A stretch of DNA of 64,000 nt. Source: Streptococcus thermophilus. Its GTDB lineage: Bacteria > Bacillota > Bacilli > Lactobacillales > Streptococcaceae. The notes beneath the pieces are model-generated. The model saw nothing but the letters and a program-made list of their open reading frames with translations, was not told where the DNA came from and ran no database searches. Shown one piece after another: positions 19,456 through 29,163 of this stretch. The stretch spans positions 1,240,001 through 1,304,000 of the forward strand of contig NZ_CP038020.1 in NCBI RefSeq assembly GCF_010120595.1, read 5' to 3'. How positions within the stretch are numbered: the stretch's first letter is position 1; every line of letters starts with the position of its first letter. A program made the translations under genes and the position numbers.

Positions 19456-20699
19456 TAGACTTCTTGAAACAGCTTCCCCATTTAGAACCCTACGGTAATC
19501 CTTTCTATTTCATCTATCTTGGAATAGCCTTATTACCAATCTTTATAGGTCTATTCTTTAAAAAGCGCTTTGCTATTTATGAATGCTTGGTAAGTATTAC
19601 CTTTATCGTTCTTGCTCTGACAGGTACCCATGCTAGCCAAATCTTAGCTTTGCTTTTCTATATTGTCTGGCAAATCATCTGGGTATACTCATACAAACGT
19701 TATCGTAGTCAAAGGGATAATAAATGGGTCTTCTATTTGCACTCGTTTCTTGTTGTTCTTCCCTTGATTCTTGTTAAGGTAGAGCCTATCATTAACGGAA
19801 CCCAGTCACTTTTAAACTTTCTCGGCATCTCTTATTTAACCTTCCGTGCGGTTGGTATGATTATCGAGATGCGTGATGGAGTTCTTAAAGAGTTCACACT
19901 AGGGGAATTCCTCCGCTTCATGCTCTTTATGCCGACCTTCACAAGTGGTCCCATTGATCGCTTCAAACGTTTTAATGAAGATTATCAGTCAATTCCTAAT
20001 CGTGACGAGCTGCTGAACATGTTAGAGCAAGCTGTAAAATATATTATGCTTGGTTTTCTTTATAAGTTTGTTTTAGCTCAGATTTTCGGGAGTATGCTTT
20101 TACCACCATTAAAAGCACAAGCATTGAGCCAAGGCGGTATCTTTAATCTACCCACACTAGGTTTTATGTACGTTTATGGGTTTGATCTCTTCTTTGACTT
20201 TGCGGGTTACTCAATGTTTGCTCTCGCAGTTTCAAATCTAATGGGGATTAAGAGTCCTATTAACTTTGACAAACCGTTCATTTCCCGTGATATGAAGGAA
20301 TTTTGGAATCGCTGGCATATGAGTCTGTCGTTTTGGTTCCGTGATTTTGTCTTTATGCGCTTAGTCATAGTACTCATGCGAAATAAGGTTTTCAAAAATC
20401 GTAACACCACATCGAATGTTGCTTATATCATCAATATGATGGTTATGGGATTTTGGCATGGGATTACTTGGTACTATATTGCTTATGGTATATTTCATGG
20501 TATTGGTCTAGGTATTAACGATGCTTGGTTACGTAAAAAGAAAACCATTAATAAAGATCGTAAAAAAGCAGGACTTAAGCCTCTTCCCGAAAATAAATGG
20601 ACCAAGGCTTTGGGAATCTTTATCACATTTAATACAGTTATGCTATCATTCTTGATTTTCTCTGGATTCTTGAATGATCTCTGGTTCACTAAAAAATAA
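19452..20699 (+). CDS. dltB: D-alanyl transfer membrane protein DltB (MBOAT family)
   Basis: 415 residues, about 11 membrane helices. MBOAT features: [21 protein letters not shown] and the conserved histidine in [14 protein letters not shown]. It moves the D-alanyl group from DltC across the membrane to DltX/DltD and teichoic acid. The start overlaps dltA's stop; dltC follows 17 nt later. Confidence 0.96.
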   Translation: MIDFLKQLPHLEPYGNPFYFIYLGIALLPIFIGLFFKKRFAIYECLVSITFIVLALTGTHASQILALLFYIVWQIIWVYSYKRYRSQRDNKWVFYLHSFLVVLPLILVKVEPIINGTQSLLNFLGISYLTFRAVGMIIEMRDGVLKEFTLGEFLRFMLFMPTFTSGPIDRFKRFNEDYQSIPNRDELLNMLEQAVKYIMLGFLYKFVLAQIFGSMLLPPLKAQALSQGGIFNLPTLGFMYVYGFDLFFDFAGYSMFALAVSNLMGIKSPINFDKPFISRDMKEFWNRWHMSLSFWFRDFVFMRLVIVLMRNKVFKNRNTTSNVAYIINMMVMGFWHGITWYYIAYGIFHGIGLGINDAWLRKKKTINKDRKKAGLKPLPENKWTKALGIFITFNTVMLSFLIFSGFLNDLWFTKK

Positions 20700-20716
20700 G
20701 TAAAGGAAATTTAAAA

Positions 20717-20956
20717 ATGGATATAAAAGCAGAAGTCATTGAAATTATTGATGAACTGTTCATGGAAGATGTATCTGACATGATGGATGAAGACCTTTTT
20801 GATGCTGGTGTTCTTGATTCAATGGGAACTGTTGAACTTATCGTTGAATTGGAATCACGTTTTGATATTCGTGTCCCAGTTTCAGAATTTGGTCGTGATG
20901 ATTGGAACACAGCTAATAAGATTGTTGAAGGGGTAACGGAGCTTCGCAATGCTTAA
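20717..20956 (+). CDS. dltC: D-alanyl carrier protein
   Basis: 79 residues, an acyl-carrier-type four-helix protein. The phosphopantetheine serine is S35 in [24 protein letters not shown] precedes the ATG. It carries the D-alanyl thioester from DltA to DltB. It overlaps dltD by 8 nt. Confidence 0.97.
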   Translation: MDIKAEVIEIIDELFMEDVSDMMDEDLFDAGVLDSMGTVELIVELESRFDIRVPVSEFGRDDWNTANKIVEGVTELRNA

Positions 20957-22217
20957 GCGTTTATGGCAGATTTTTGGTCCAGTAATTTGTGCCCTGGTTT
21001 TGGTAGTAGTAGTTATATATGCCTACCCACAAGGCAGAAAATATAGTTATGAGGCTGAAAAACGTAGTGCAGTAACGCTGACGAATGAGAACTTTAAAAG
21101 TCGGAAAAATAAAACTACCGCTCTTTCAGACCAGAATCATCGTTTTGTACCTTTCTTTGGGTCTAGTGAGTGGTTACGTTTTGATGCCCTTCATCCAGCT
21201 GTTTTAGCAGAGAAATACGACCGTAACTATCGCCCATACTTTATTGGACAACGTGGGTCAGCTTCTCTAAATCATTATTTGGGAATGCAACAAATGCTTC
21301 CAGAATTACAAAACGGTACAGCTGTGTACGTCTTGTCTCCGCAATGGTTCACTAAAAAAGGTTATAATTCTGCAGCTTTTCAGCAGTTCTTTAATAACGA
21401 CCAACTTAGTAGTTTCCTAAGTCAAAATCAGACGGATGCAAATTCACAGTATGCTGCTAAACGTATCTTAGAGATGAAACCTGAGATAACGATGAAATCT
21501 CAACTTTCTAAAGTGGCCAAAGGACAAGATCTCAATACTGTCGATAAAACCTATATTCAATTCATGGCAGAGCTAAATAGGCGAGAAGATAGCTTGTTTA
21601 GCCCTTTAGCAGCGTCAAATAACGCTAATTATGACAAGAAGGTTCTTCCTTGTCTTAAAGAGTTACCAGACCAATTCTCTTATGATGCCCTTGATCAGCT
21701 TGCTGTAAGAGATGCAGAAGCACATACCAAATCAAATGACTTTGGAATTGATGACCGTTTTTATAAGGAACGCTTATCTAAGAAGATTGGTAAACTTAAA
21801 GGTTTCCAGAAAAATCTTTCCTATGAAGTTTCTCAAGAATATGGTGATTTACAGCTGGTTCTTAATCAATTTGCCAAGTCAAATACAAATGTCATATTTG
21901 TCATTCCACCTGTTAATAGCAAGTGGATGGCTTATACTGGACTTAATCAGGACATGTATGATGCTACGGTTTCTAAAATCCGTTATCAATTGGAAAGTCA
22001 AGGATTTACCAATATTGCAGATTTCTCAAAAGATGGCGATCAACCTTACTTTATGCAAGACACTATTCATATGGGCTGGAAAGGTTGGGTATCCTTTGAC
22101 AGGGTCGTTGATTCTTTCGTTAGTAATCCAACACCTGCACCTAGCTATAAATTGAATGATCGCTTTTATAGTAAGGACTGGTCAGGATATACAGGAACTC
22201 CTAGTCAGTTTAATTAA
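20949..22217 (+). CDS. dltD: D-alanyl transfer protein DltD
   Basis: 422 residues. One N-terminal membrane helix ([19 protein letters not shown]) is followed by an SGNH-hydrolase-like extracellular domain. The nucleophile motif is FFGSSEW near residue 75 and the Asp/His pair sits in [10 protein letters not shown] near the C-terminus. It completes transfer of D-alanine to lipoteichoic acid outside the membrane. Last gene of the operon; an IS3-family element lies within the terminator that follows. Confidence 0.96.
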   Translation: MLKRLWQIFGPVICALVLVVVVIYAYPQGRKYSYEAEKRSAVTLTNENFKSRKNKTTALSDQNHRFVPFFGSSEWLRFDALHPAVLAEKYDRNYRPYFIGQRGSASLNHYLGMQQMLPELQNGTAVYVLSPQWFTKKGYNSAAFQQFFNNDQLSSFLSQNQTDANSQYAAKRILEMKPEITMKSQLSKVAKGQDLNTVDKTYIQFMAELNRREDSLFSPLAASNNANYDKKVLPCLKELPDQFSYDALDQLAVRDAEAHTKSNDFGIDDRFYKERLSKKIGKLKGFQKNLSYEVSQEYGDLQLVLNQFAKSNTNVIFVIPPVNSKWMAYTGLNQDMYDATVSKIRYQLESQGFTNIADFSKDGDQPYFMQDTIHMGWKGWVSFDRVVDSFVSNPTPAPSYKLNDRFYSKDWSGYTGTPSQFN

Positions 22218-22224
22218 CATAAAG

Positions 22225-22238
22225 AAAAAAGCTCGATT
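22225..22238 (+). terminator. Left arm of the dlt terminator, split by an IS
   Basis: AAAAAAGCT (22225-22233) would pair with AGC-C-TTTTTT at 23685-23694, forming a 9-bp stem with one bulged C and a T-run, if the element at 22239-23679 were removed. A second, intact hairpin follows at 23700. Confidence 0.55.
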
Positions 22239-22269
22239 TGTACTGACCCCAAAAAGTTAGACAACTAAT

Positions 22270-23180
22270 TTATCCAAAGGATTTAGTTCTGTATTGCACA
22301 GAAATAAGTCCTTTTAGTTTTACCTTGATTAGTTTGTTATTGTAATAATCAATATAGTCTCCAATAGCTTGTTTCAATTGCTCAAGTGAGTGAAACATCT
22401 TCTCGTAACCATAAAACATCTCAGACTTAAGAATGCCAAAGAAAGACTCCATCATACCATTGTCTGGACTATTTCCCTTACGTGACATGGACGGTTGGAT
22501 CCCTTTATCCTCTAAAAATTGATGATAATACTGATGTTGATATTGCCAACCTTGGTCGCTATGGAGAATTGTATTTTCATAATGCTCCTCTGTGAAGGAC
22601 TGGTCTAACATAGATTTCACTTGTTCTAAGTTTGGTAAAGTTGAGAGATTATAAGCGATACGATAATTTTGCTGTTGAAACCATCTAAAACAGGCGATAA
22701 ATACAATTTATGTGTGCTATTTGGAATGGCAAACTCTGTCACATCTGTATAGCACTTTTCCATTGGATTGGATGCTTCAAACTGCCGTTGAATAAGGCCA
22801 TCTGCTTTCTTATCAACTTTTTCCTTGGTATGAAAAATACTTGCGTTTACGACGAATTTGGGAACTTAAACCAAGGAGATTTATCAGACGTTGGACCTTC
22901 TTCTGGTTCACTACAAAACCACGATTCCTCAATTCAAGAGTTATTCGACGATATCCGTAATTTCCCTCATGTTCATCATAAATGGCTTGAATTTCCACTT
23001 TGATAGATTGATTTTTATCTACTTGATTCAGTTGCTTTAAGTGGTAATAATAGGTTGAACAAGCAAGTTTGATAATGTTTAGAAGGATATCTAAAGGAAA
23101 CTCTGTTACTAATCCTTGAACAATTTCTGTTTTTCTTCTTGCTCCCTTTCGTCCCTCAATCGGAGTTATCTCAACTTTTT
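22270..23180 (-). pseudogene. IS3-family orfB (integrase), two frameshifts
   Basis: The retroviral-type integrase can be followed in three frames. The first part runs to RKRKYFSYQGK. An extra A near 22815 and an apparent 5-bp duplication (GTATC) near 22650 then shift the frame. The last part (22270-22620) carries ILHSDQGWQYQ and the NGMMESFFGILKSE region with the catalytic Glu. Not functional. Confidence 0.85.
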
Positions 23181-23624
23181 TAGAATAGCATTCTCCGCTC
23201 TCAGGTACTCATTTTCTGCTTGAAGTCGCTCTATCTCTGTCATCTCTTCAGGTTTCTTCTTTGGCTTACTCCCCATTTTAGGTACTCTCCCTCTTCTTTT
23301 CTCAAGAAGAGTATACCCATTTTTCTTGTATTGTGCTATCCAATTGTTAAGCAACCCTTAATTTGAGAGGCCATAGTCCAGGCAAATACTTTGTTGAGAA
23401 CAACCTTCAAGTAGAACTTTATCAATCATTTCTCGCTTTAATTTAGGAGAATAATAACGATTCTTTCCCTTTTTGATGATGTTTATTCCATAATGGTCAA
23501 TTAATTTCACCATATATTTTAGACCAGAAAAGTTCAACCCAAATTGATTTGAAAGTCGTTTAAAGCTTTCTCCTTGATTTCTCAATTCATATATTTGAAC
23601 TTTATCTTCATAAGTTAATTTCAT
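23166..23624 (-). pseudogene. IS3-family orfA, interrupted by a stop codon
   Basis: Encodes the helix-turn-helix part (KVQIYELRNQGESFKRLSNQ) and, after an in-frame TAA at 23358-23360, continues in the same frame ([19 protein letters not shown]) to a leucine-zipper tail ([20 protein letters not shown]). Because the frame does not change, a single nonsense mutation broke it. The -1 slippery site for the OrfAB fusion lies at its end. Confidence 0.85.
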
Positions 23625-23699
23625 AATAAAAACACCCCAAAAGTTAGATTTTTCTATCTAACTTTTGGGGTGCAGTTCATTTAAAGCCTTTTTTGTTAT

Positions 23700-23735
23700 A
23701 GAGCAATAATAGAATAATATTGCTCTTATTTTTTC
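23700..23735. terminator. Strong hairpin between the dlt and P-ATPase units
   Basis: AGAGCAATA/TATTGCTCT (9 bp) with a 9-nt loop, then TATTTTTTC on the plus strand. It can still stop dlt transcripts despite the IS. Confidence 0.7.
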
Positions 23736-23758
23736 ATAGGTTACCTTTAGAAATTTAG

Positions 23759-23791
23759 AAAAAGGATTGGGAGTAAAACCTAGTCCTTTTT
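23759..23791 (-). terminator. Terminator of the P-type ATPase gene
   Basis: AAAAAGGA/TCCTTTTT with further inner pairing, read on the minus strand 32 nt after the ATPase stop. The symmetric A and T arms make it usable in both directions. Confidence 0.75.
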
Positions 23792-23822
23792 ATCACTTTG
23801 AAGATTTGCAATACCTCATATC

Positions 23823-26459
23823 TTATTTGTTTTTAGTTAGAGCTTTTCGAATGAAATCTGCTGGTATAATCAATACAGCAATAAGAAGAGCAATGATATA
23901 GTGTTGAATATCCATCGGAACAGTACTAAATACTTTTCCACCAAATTGAATAATAAGGGTTTGAACAACAGCAATAGAAATCATAACGATTAAGAATTTC
24001 TTGTTTTTACCGATATGTTCAAAAATATTGAAGCCATTACTACGTGTATTAAATGAGTTGAAAATAACAGCATAGATAAATACTGTAAATGTAAAGGTTG
24101 TTACCATTTCAAAGTTACCAGTTCCATTTGTGATAAAGTCTTGGATACCACCAACATTTTTAAGAATGGCTAAACATACAAGAGTAATGAAGGCACTTGC
24201 AACTCCGATAGCGGATTTCATATAACCAGTAAGAATATTTGCTTTCTTAGCTACTGGTTTTTCGTTCATATAACGATCTAGCGCAGGCTCTTCACCAAAG
24301 GCAAGGGCAGCAAGTGTGTCCATGATAAGGTTAACCCAGAGAATTTGGATGATTGTAAATGGCTCTTTGAGACCCAAAAGTGGCGAGAGAAGTGACATGG
24401 CAATAGTTGTTACGTTAACAGTTAATTGGAAGATGATAAATTTACTTACTGACTTACTCATGGTGCGTCCATAGAGAACAGCTTTCTCAATAGAAGTCAA
24501 TGAGTTGTTTAAGATAACGATATCTGAGGCTTCACGTGCGACTTCAGTACCGTCACCCATTGAGAAACCAACATCAGCTGATTTAAGGGCTGGTGAGTCA
24601 TTGACCCCATCACCCGTCATACCAGCTACCATATCGAGTTCTTGAGCTGCCTCAATAAGACGTTTTTTATCCATTGGAAGGGCACGACTTACCACTTTTA
24701 AGTGAGGCAATTGTTGTTTAAGTTCTTGATCTGAGAGGGCAGAAAGTTCATCGTGAGTAAGGACAAGGTCATTTTCTCCAGTGACGATACCTGCTTCTTT
24801 AGCGATAGCAACAGCGGTTTCTTTACGGTCACCGGTTACCATAACTACTTGAACACCCGCACGGTTCATTGTTTCAACGGTTTGTTTAATTGAAGAGCGA
24901 ACGTTATCACGGATACATACGATACCAATCAAGACTTTATCATTACCATCTGTATTGAGGATGGCAAGCAAACGCATTGAACGGTTAGCTTGTTCCAATG
25001 ATAACTCTTGAAAACGAGCTTTAATATCATCTGTAAAGTTTTGTTTATGACCATCTTTATCAAGATAGTAGTAGCAGTCATTTAGGATAAATTCTGGAGC
25101 ACCTTTGATGTAGGTTTTTCCATCGTTAGTCGTTACACTTGCGAATTTTGTTGCTGAGTTGAATTGTTGCTTCTCAGTAATAGTATTAGTATCGAAATCA
25201 AGTTGAGACCGTCCAATCAAGAAGTCAAGAAGTGCACGGTCAGTAGCATTACTACCAACAGCATTGCCATCAGCAACCATGGCATCGTTATTAAGACCGA
25301 TACCATTAATCATTTCAGCTTTAAGACTATCTGACATCGTATCAAAATCTGGAGCATCGGTTTCACCAGTAGCTGCATAAAGTGTTCCATCCCCAAGGAA
25401 GAAGTCAACTACAGATAGTTTACCTTCTGTGATTGTACCAGTCTTATCACTGAAGAGAATATTCATGTATCCAGCAGTTTCAATAGTATCAGGATGGCGG
25501 ACTAGAATATTTTGAGCTAAAAGTCGACCTGAGTTCATTGAGGAAACGAGTGCTAACATCATTGGAAGTCCTTCTGGGACAGCCATGATGATGATTGTAA
25601 CCGCAAAGAGAATTGTTTCAATGATAAGAAGGAAAATCGAGCCACCATTGAGGTTGTTAGCTTTATTTAGGGAAATAAAGCCTAATACAAGGTTGATTAC
25701 TGAATAGGCAGCACCTGCACTATAACCGAGGACCCCGATGTTTCTTGCAAGCTTGTTAAGTTTTTCTTTAGATGGTGAATTTTTACTATCTTCTTGAAGA
25801 GACGTATTGATACTTCCTAAAACGGTGTTATCACCAATTTGTGTAGCTTCAATCACAGCTTCATCTGAAGTTACGACTGTACCACGGAAGACCTTAAACT
25901 CTGTAAAGAGGTCTGAAGAATCTGGCTCTTCTCGGTCACCAAGAGGAAGTTTTGTGGCATCCTCGCTTTCACCATTTAAGACAGCTTGGTTTACTTTTAA
26001 TTTACCTTCCAAGATGATACCGTCAACTGGAATCTTGTCCCCTGATTGAAGGAGAATTTGATCCCCTTTTACAATATCATCCACGAGAATCTCTTTAAGT
26101 TTACCATCTCGATAAACCTTAGCATTAGTTTTTGAAGCCTCCTCTTGGAGAATATTGAATTTTTGCTCATTACGGTATTGAGAGACTGCTGAGAACCCTG
26201 TAGACATCAAAATGGCAAAAATTAGTGAGATAGCCTCATACCAATTAGCCTCCCCAATAGCAGGAAAAATCATTGCAACAAAGTTGAAGATGATTTTTAA
26301 TCCTAAGGCAGCCAAGAGGATGAGAATCCATTGATCCTGGAAGGCTTCAATAAAAATTGAAAGCAGCGAGTTAGCCTCTTTACTAGAGAGCCTATTATCG
26401 CCATGAGCGTTTTTACTTGCTTGAACTTCTGCAGAAGTCAAGCCTTTAAATTTTTTCAT
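23823..26459 (-). CDS. Calcium-type cation-transporting P-type ATPase
   Basis: 878 residues, P2A architecture: N-terminal cation-ATPase domain, actuator domain, and phosphorylation site SDKTGT with its Asp at about 337. The hinge motif is MTGDGVNDSPALKSADVG, and a C-terminal membrane block is present. Ca2+-site residues of SERCA-like pumps are present: VPEGLP in helix 4 and NLIMDT in helix 6. It probably exports Ca2+ using ATP, like pneumococcal CaxP. Monocistronic; a TATAAT lies on the minus strand about 80 nt upstream. Confidence 0.9.
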   Translation of the reverse strand: MKKFKGLTSAEVQASKNAHGDNRLSSKEANSLLSIFIEAFQDQWILILLAALGLKIIFNFVAMIFPAIGEANWYEAISLIFAILMSTGFSAVSQYRNEQKFNILQEEASKTNAKVYRDGKLKEILVDDIVKGDQILLQSGDKIPVDGIILEGKLKVNQAVLNGESEDATKLPLGDREEPDSSDLFTEFKVFRGTVVTSDEAVIEATQIGDNTVLGSINTSLQEDSKNSPSKEKLNKLARNIGVLGYSAGAAYSVINLVLGFISLNKANNLNGGSIFLLIIETILFAVTIIIMAVPEGLPMMLALVSSMNSGRLLAQNILVRHPDTIETAGYMNILFSDKTGTITEGKLSVVDFFLGDGTLYAATGETDAPDFDTMSDSLKAEMINGIGLNNDAMVADGNAVGSNATDRALLDFLIGRSQLDFDTNTITEKQQFNSATKFASVTTNDGKTYIKGAPEFILNDCYYYLDKDGHKQNFTDDIKARFQELSLEQANRSMRLLAILNTDGNDKVLIGIVCIRDNVRSSIKQTVETMNRAGVQVVMVTGDRKETAVAIAKEAGIVTGENDLVLTHDELSALSDQELKQQLPHLKVVSRALPMDKKRLIEAAQELDMVAGMTGDGVNDSPALKSADVGFSMGDGTEVAREASDIVILNNSLTSIEKAVLYGRTMSKSVSKFIIFQLTVNVTTIAMSLLSPLLGLKEPFTIIQILWVNLIMDTLAALAFGEEPALDRYMNEKPVAKKANILTGYMKSAIGVASAFITLVCLAILKNVGGIQDFITNGTGNFEMVTTFTFTVFIYAVIFNSFNTRSNGFNIFEHIGKNKKFLIVMISIAVVQTLIIQFGGKVFSTVPMDIQHYIIALLIAVLIIPADFIRKALTKNK

Positions 26460-26634
26460 TAAACGTATTTATCCTTTCTAGAATGTTCAAAAATTTAAAA
26501 CCTAATAGAAGCAATAATTTTAATAACTGTCAGTAAGTATTATACTTTATTTTACTATTAAATTGTGATTTTTTATCAAGAGAAGTAGTGATTGATTTCT
26601 AGAAAATGAAATTTCACAATTTTAAATCCATATT

Positions 26635-28353
26635 TTAGAAATCTACCCTCAATTCATACAACCCTCTCACAGCATTACAGCCATAGATGGCTTGAGCCTG
26701 TTTTAAATCTTCCAGAGTCAAAACTTTCTCTGTGACCTGATTATTAGCAATGAGGCTTTGTCTGTAAATACCGTTTAAAAGACCGAGGTGAACAGGTGGA
26801 GTGTAGAGTTGGTCCTTGATTTTAAGAACGAGGTTACCGATAGAAGTTTCTAAAAGTTCTTTCTTTTGATTATAGTAGATTTGCTCATGAGGTCCTAGAC
26901 TAATGTGTGGTCGATAACTTGTTTTAAAGTAGGTATAGGGGTTATTCAAAGGATGTGTTTGCTTAACTAATCTTGCTTGACAAAAATCATCGTCTAATTC
27001 TGTTAAATGGGCATGTTCAAAAGTAAGTTTACCATCTTTTGCAAGGGACAATTTAAGACGGTAGTCTGTGTCAAAATCAAGGGACTGACACAAATCTTCG
27101 ACTTGATTTTGAACTTCTTCTTTATTGAAAGGATAAGCAAAGTAGCGACTGGACTCTTGTAGACGATTGAGATGTTCTTTAAGATGGAGTAGTTTACCTT
27201 GATGAATCCGTCCAGTTGAGATAAGATCAAATCTAGGATTTTGACGGTATAGAATAGCTGATTTTTGCTTTGTTTCTTCATATTCAGCTTCCCATTTGCT
27301 GTCCCAGGTGATTCCACCTCCTACTCCATATATAGCCTTGTTTCCCTGCATTTGAAGTGTTCGGATGGCTACGTTGAAAATAGTTGGTCCATTAGGTAGC
27401 AAGATACCAATGGCTCCACAATAGACGCCTCGAGCTTGTTTTTCGACGTTTTTAATAATTGCCATAGTAGCTATTTTTGGTGCTCCTGTAATAGATCCAC
27501 AAGGAAAAAGGGCTTGGAAGATATCATCCAAACGACTGTTTGGTAGGAGTTGCGTCTCAATAGTTGAAGTCAATTGCCAAACAGTAGAGTATTGTTCAAC
27601 CTGGCAAAGTCTTTTTACATTTTCACTCCCTATTTTTGAAATACGATTCATGTCATTTCTAAGAAGATCTACAATCATCATATTTTCAGAGCGATTTTTC
27701 TGATCATGAGCAAGCCATTGTGCTTGTTTAAGGTCAGTTTCAGTTGTCAAGCCACGATTTGTTGTCCCTTTCATAGGACGTGTGGTCAATATATCACCAT
27801 CTTTTTTAAAGAAGAGTTCAGGACTTATGGAAATGATGGAGACATCATCATGTTGAATAAAGGCATTGTAATGTGCATTTTGCTCAACAACCAATCGGTT
27901 GTAGATGGAAAATGGATCAGCTGTTATGTTCTGTTGAAGTTGGACGGTAAAATTGACCTGGTAGGTGTTTCCTTGACGAATATGGTGGTGTATATGCTCA
28001 ATAGCAGCCTTGTATTCCTCTGCAGAAGTTAGTTCTTGCCAAGATTCTGGTAAGGGAACAGGCTCATAGGCAAGAGGGATAGACTCTGTTTGAACAGTGT
28101 CGTGAATAGTAAAATAGAGAAGATACTCTGACATTAATGGGCTATCAAAAATTTGAAATTTAGGTTCAAAGGCCTGAGAAGCTTCATAGGCTACATAGCC
28201 TACAGCAAAATAGCCTTTTTCTTGATAGGCTTTTATTTGATTTATAAGTGATTTAACTTCCTTAATGTCTTTGGTTTTTATCTCTTTTATGGCGTGAGTG
28301 AAGATTTGTCTGACGCCAAGTTCTTTAAAATCAATAACGGTTTTCTTATGCAT
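26635..28353 (-). CDS. pabB: Fused aminodeoxychorismate synthase component I and aminodeoxychorismate lyase (PabB-PabC)
   Basis: 572 residues in two parts. Residues about 1-350 are the chorismate-binding domain: RPMKGTTNRG, ENMMIVDLLRNDM, PCGSITGAPKIATM and the late VGGGITWDS. Residues about 365-572 are a class IV PLP fold (HLKEHLNRLQESSRYF, ETSIGNLVLK, LLNGIYRQSLI), the aminodeoxychorismate lyase. Together they make p-aminobenzoate for folate from chorismate. A glutamine amidotransferase (PabA) is needed and is not in the window. Monocistronic. Confidence 0.93.
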   Translation of the reverse strand: MHKKTVIDFKELGVRQIFTHAIKEIKTKDIKEVKSLINQIKAYQEKGYFAVGYVAYEASQAFEPKFQIFDSPLMSEYLLYFTIHDTVQTESIPLAYEPVPLPESWQELTSAEEYKAAIEHIHHHIRQGNTYQVNFTVQLQQNITADPFSIYNRLVVEQNAHYNAFIQHDDVSIISISPELFFKKDGDILTTRPMKGTTNRGLTTETDLKQAQWLAHDQKNRSENMMIVDLLRNDMNRISKIGSENVKRLCQVEQYSTVWQLTSTIETQLLPNSRLDDIFQALFPCGSITGAPKIATMAIIKNVEKQARGVYCGAIGILLPNGPTIFNVAIRTLQMQGNKAIYGVGGGITWDSKWEAEYEETKQKSAILYRQNPRFDLISTGRIHQGKLLHLKEHLNRLQESSRYFAYPFNKEEVQNQVEDLCQSLDFDTDYRLKLSLAKDGKLTFEHAHLTELDDDFCQARLVKQTHPLNNPYTYFKTSYRPHISLGPHEQIYYNQKKELLETSIGNLVLKIKDQLYTPPVHLGLLNGIYRQSLIANNQVTEKVLTLEDLKQAQAIYGCNAVRGLYELRVDF

Positions 28354-28499
28354 ACATAGAGTATAACATAAGAAGATAGCCTCTGGTTCTTTTTCATGAT
28401 TTAATTCTCTTTCTTAAAATTTTAACCAAAAATGAACTTTTCAGATAGTTTTACATATGTTATAATGATATGAACTAAAAGAAGATTTTAGAGGGAAAT

Positions 28500-28835
28500 A
28501 TGACTAAAAAAAATAAATTTGAGAAAGGGAACAGTAGTCTTTCAAATAAAAAATTGAAAAAAGTGACTTCCAAGCGGAATTCTTGGAAACATCAAATGTA
28601 CGAGCTTGAGATTGCCATTGTAAAAGAGTCAAGCAATAAAAAGAGAGACGAGCTTATAAAACTTCATAATGGCTATATGAGTGAGTATGATAGTTTAAAG
28701 AAGCAAATCATTTGGTTAGCAGTATTGGGAATATGTTTCCTAGTGGTCTTGGTGATTTTGGGCTATTTTATTTGGAATAGCTATAACAGTGAGAACATGT
28801 CCTATACGTCTTCTTGGCTTCAAGAACGAGTTTAA
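28500..28835 (+). CDS. Small single-pass membrane protein of unknown function
   Basis: 111 residues. A lysine-rich, probably coiled cytoplasmic part (about 1-70) is followed by one membrane helix (IIWLAVLGICFLVVLVILGYF, about 70-90) and a short Ser/Tyr-rich tail. A TGTTATAAT extended -10 lies upstream near 28460, and AGAGGG precedes the ATG, so the gene looks real. The layout recalls FtsL/FtsB-like division proteins, but no motif supports that. Not recognised. Confidence 0.65.
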   Translation: MTKKNKFEKGNSSLSNKKLKKVTSKRNSWKHQMYELEIAIVKESSNKKRDELIKLHNGYMSEYDSLKKQIIWLAVLGICFLVVLVILGYFIWNSYNSENMSYTSSWLQERV

Positions 28836-28938
28836 GATTTAGTTTTGATTAAAACGCCTTATTTTATGACTTTACTACGCAATAGTGAACATAGATGAGT
28901 TGATTACTAAATATTAAAGAAGAAAAAGTAAGATATAT

Positions 28939-28967
28939 CTCTAGACAAAAGTCTAGAGGTTTTTTTT
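28939..28967 (+). terminator. Intrinsic terminator after the small membrane protein gene
   Basis: CTCTAGAC-N4-GTCTAGAG followed by eight T. Within the 328-nt gap before metE, this and the MET-box are the only structures I can support. Confidence 0.88.
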
Positions 28968-29066
28968 GATAAAAATGACCTTATCATCTCCCTATATAGT
29001 TATTAGCTATACAAATATCTAATTAAAAATAAGACAACGAGACCAGAAATCCTTTATTTTATAGGA

Positions 29067-29083
29067 TATAGTTTAAAACTATA
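29067..29083. promoter_or_regulatory. MET-box (MtaR/MetR-type operator) upstream of metE
   Basis: TATAGTTTAAAACTATA is a 17-bp palindrome that fits the streptococcal MET-box TATAGTTTSAAACTATA at every position but the centre. It lies 81 nt upstream of the metE ATG. The LysR-type regulator that reads it is not in the window. Confidence 0.75.
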
Positions 29084-29163
29084 TATATTGAAAACTGATA
29101 ACAATTATACAGATATTTATTTCTTTGGTAAGATTAAATCAACAACAAAGAGGAGGACACAAG

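Larger units (their letters stand above)
22239..23679 (-). mobile_element. Inactive IS3-family element in the dlt terminator
   Basis: 1,441 bp. The ends are inverted repeats: TGTACTGACCCCAAAAAGTT at the left and TGAACTGCACCCCAAAAGTT read inward from the right. Both begin with TG, as in the IS3 family. The flanking 3 bp are att and ttt, not an exact duplication. Inside are orfA and orfB on the minus strand, joined by an A-AAA-AAG slippery heptamer (23175-23181). Both are broken, so the copy cannot move by itself. Confidence 0.88.

Noticed and set aside
28836..29163. S-box or T-box riboswitch before metE
   Set aside because: No conserved T-box sequence or SAM aptamer core is visible; the MET-box explains control.
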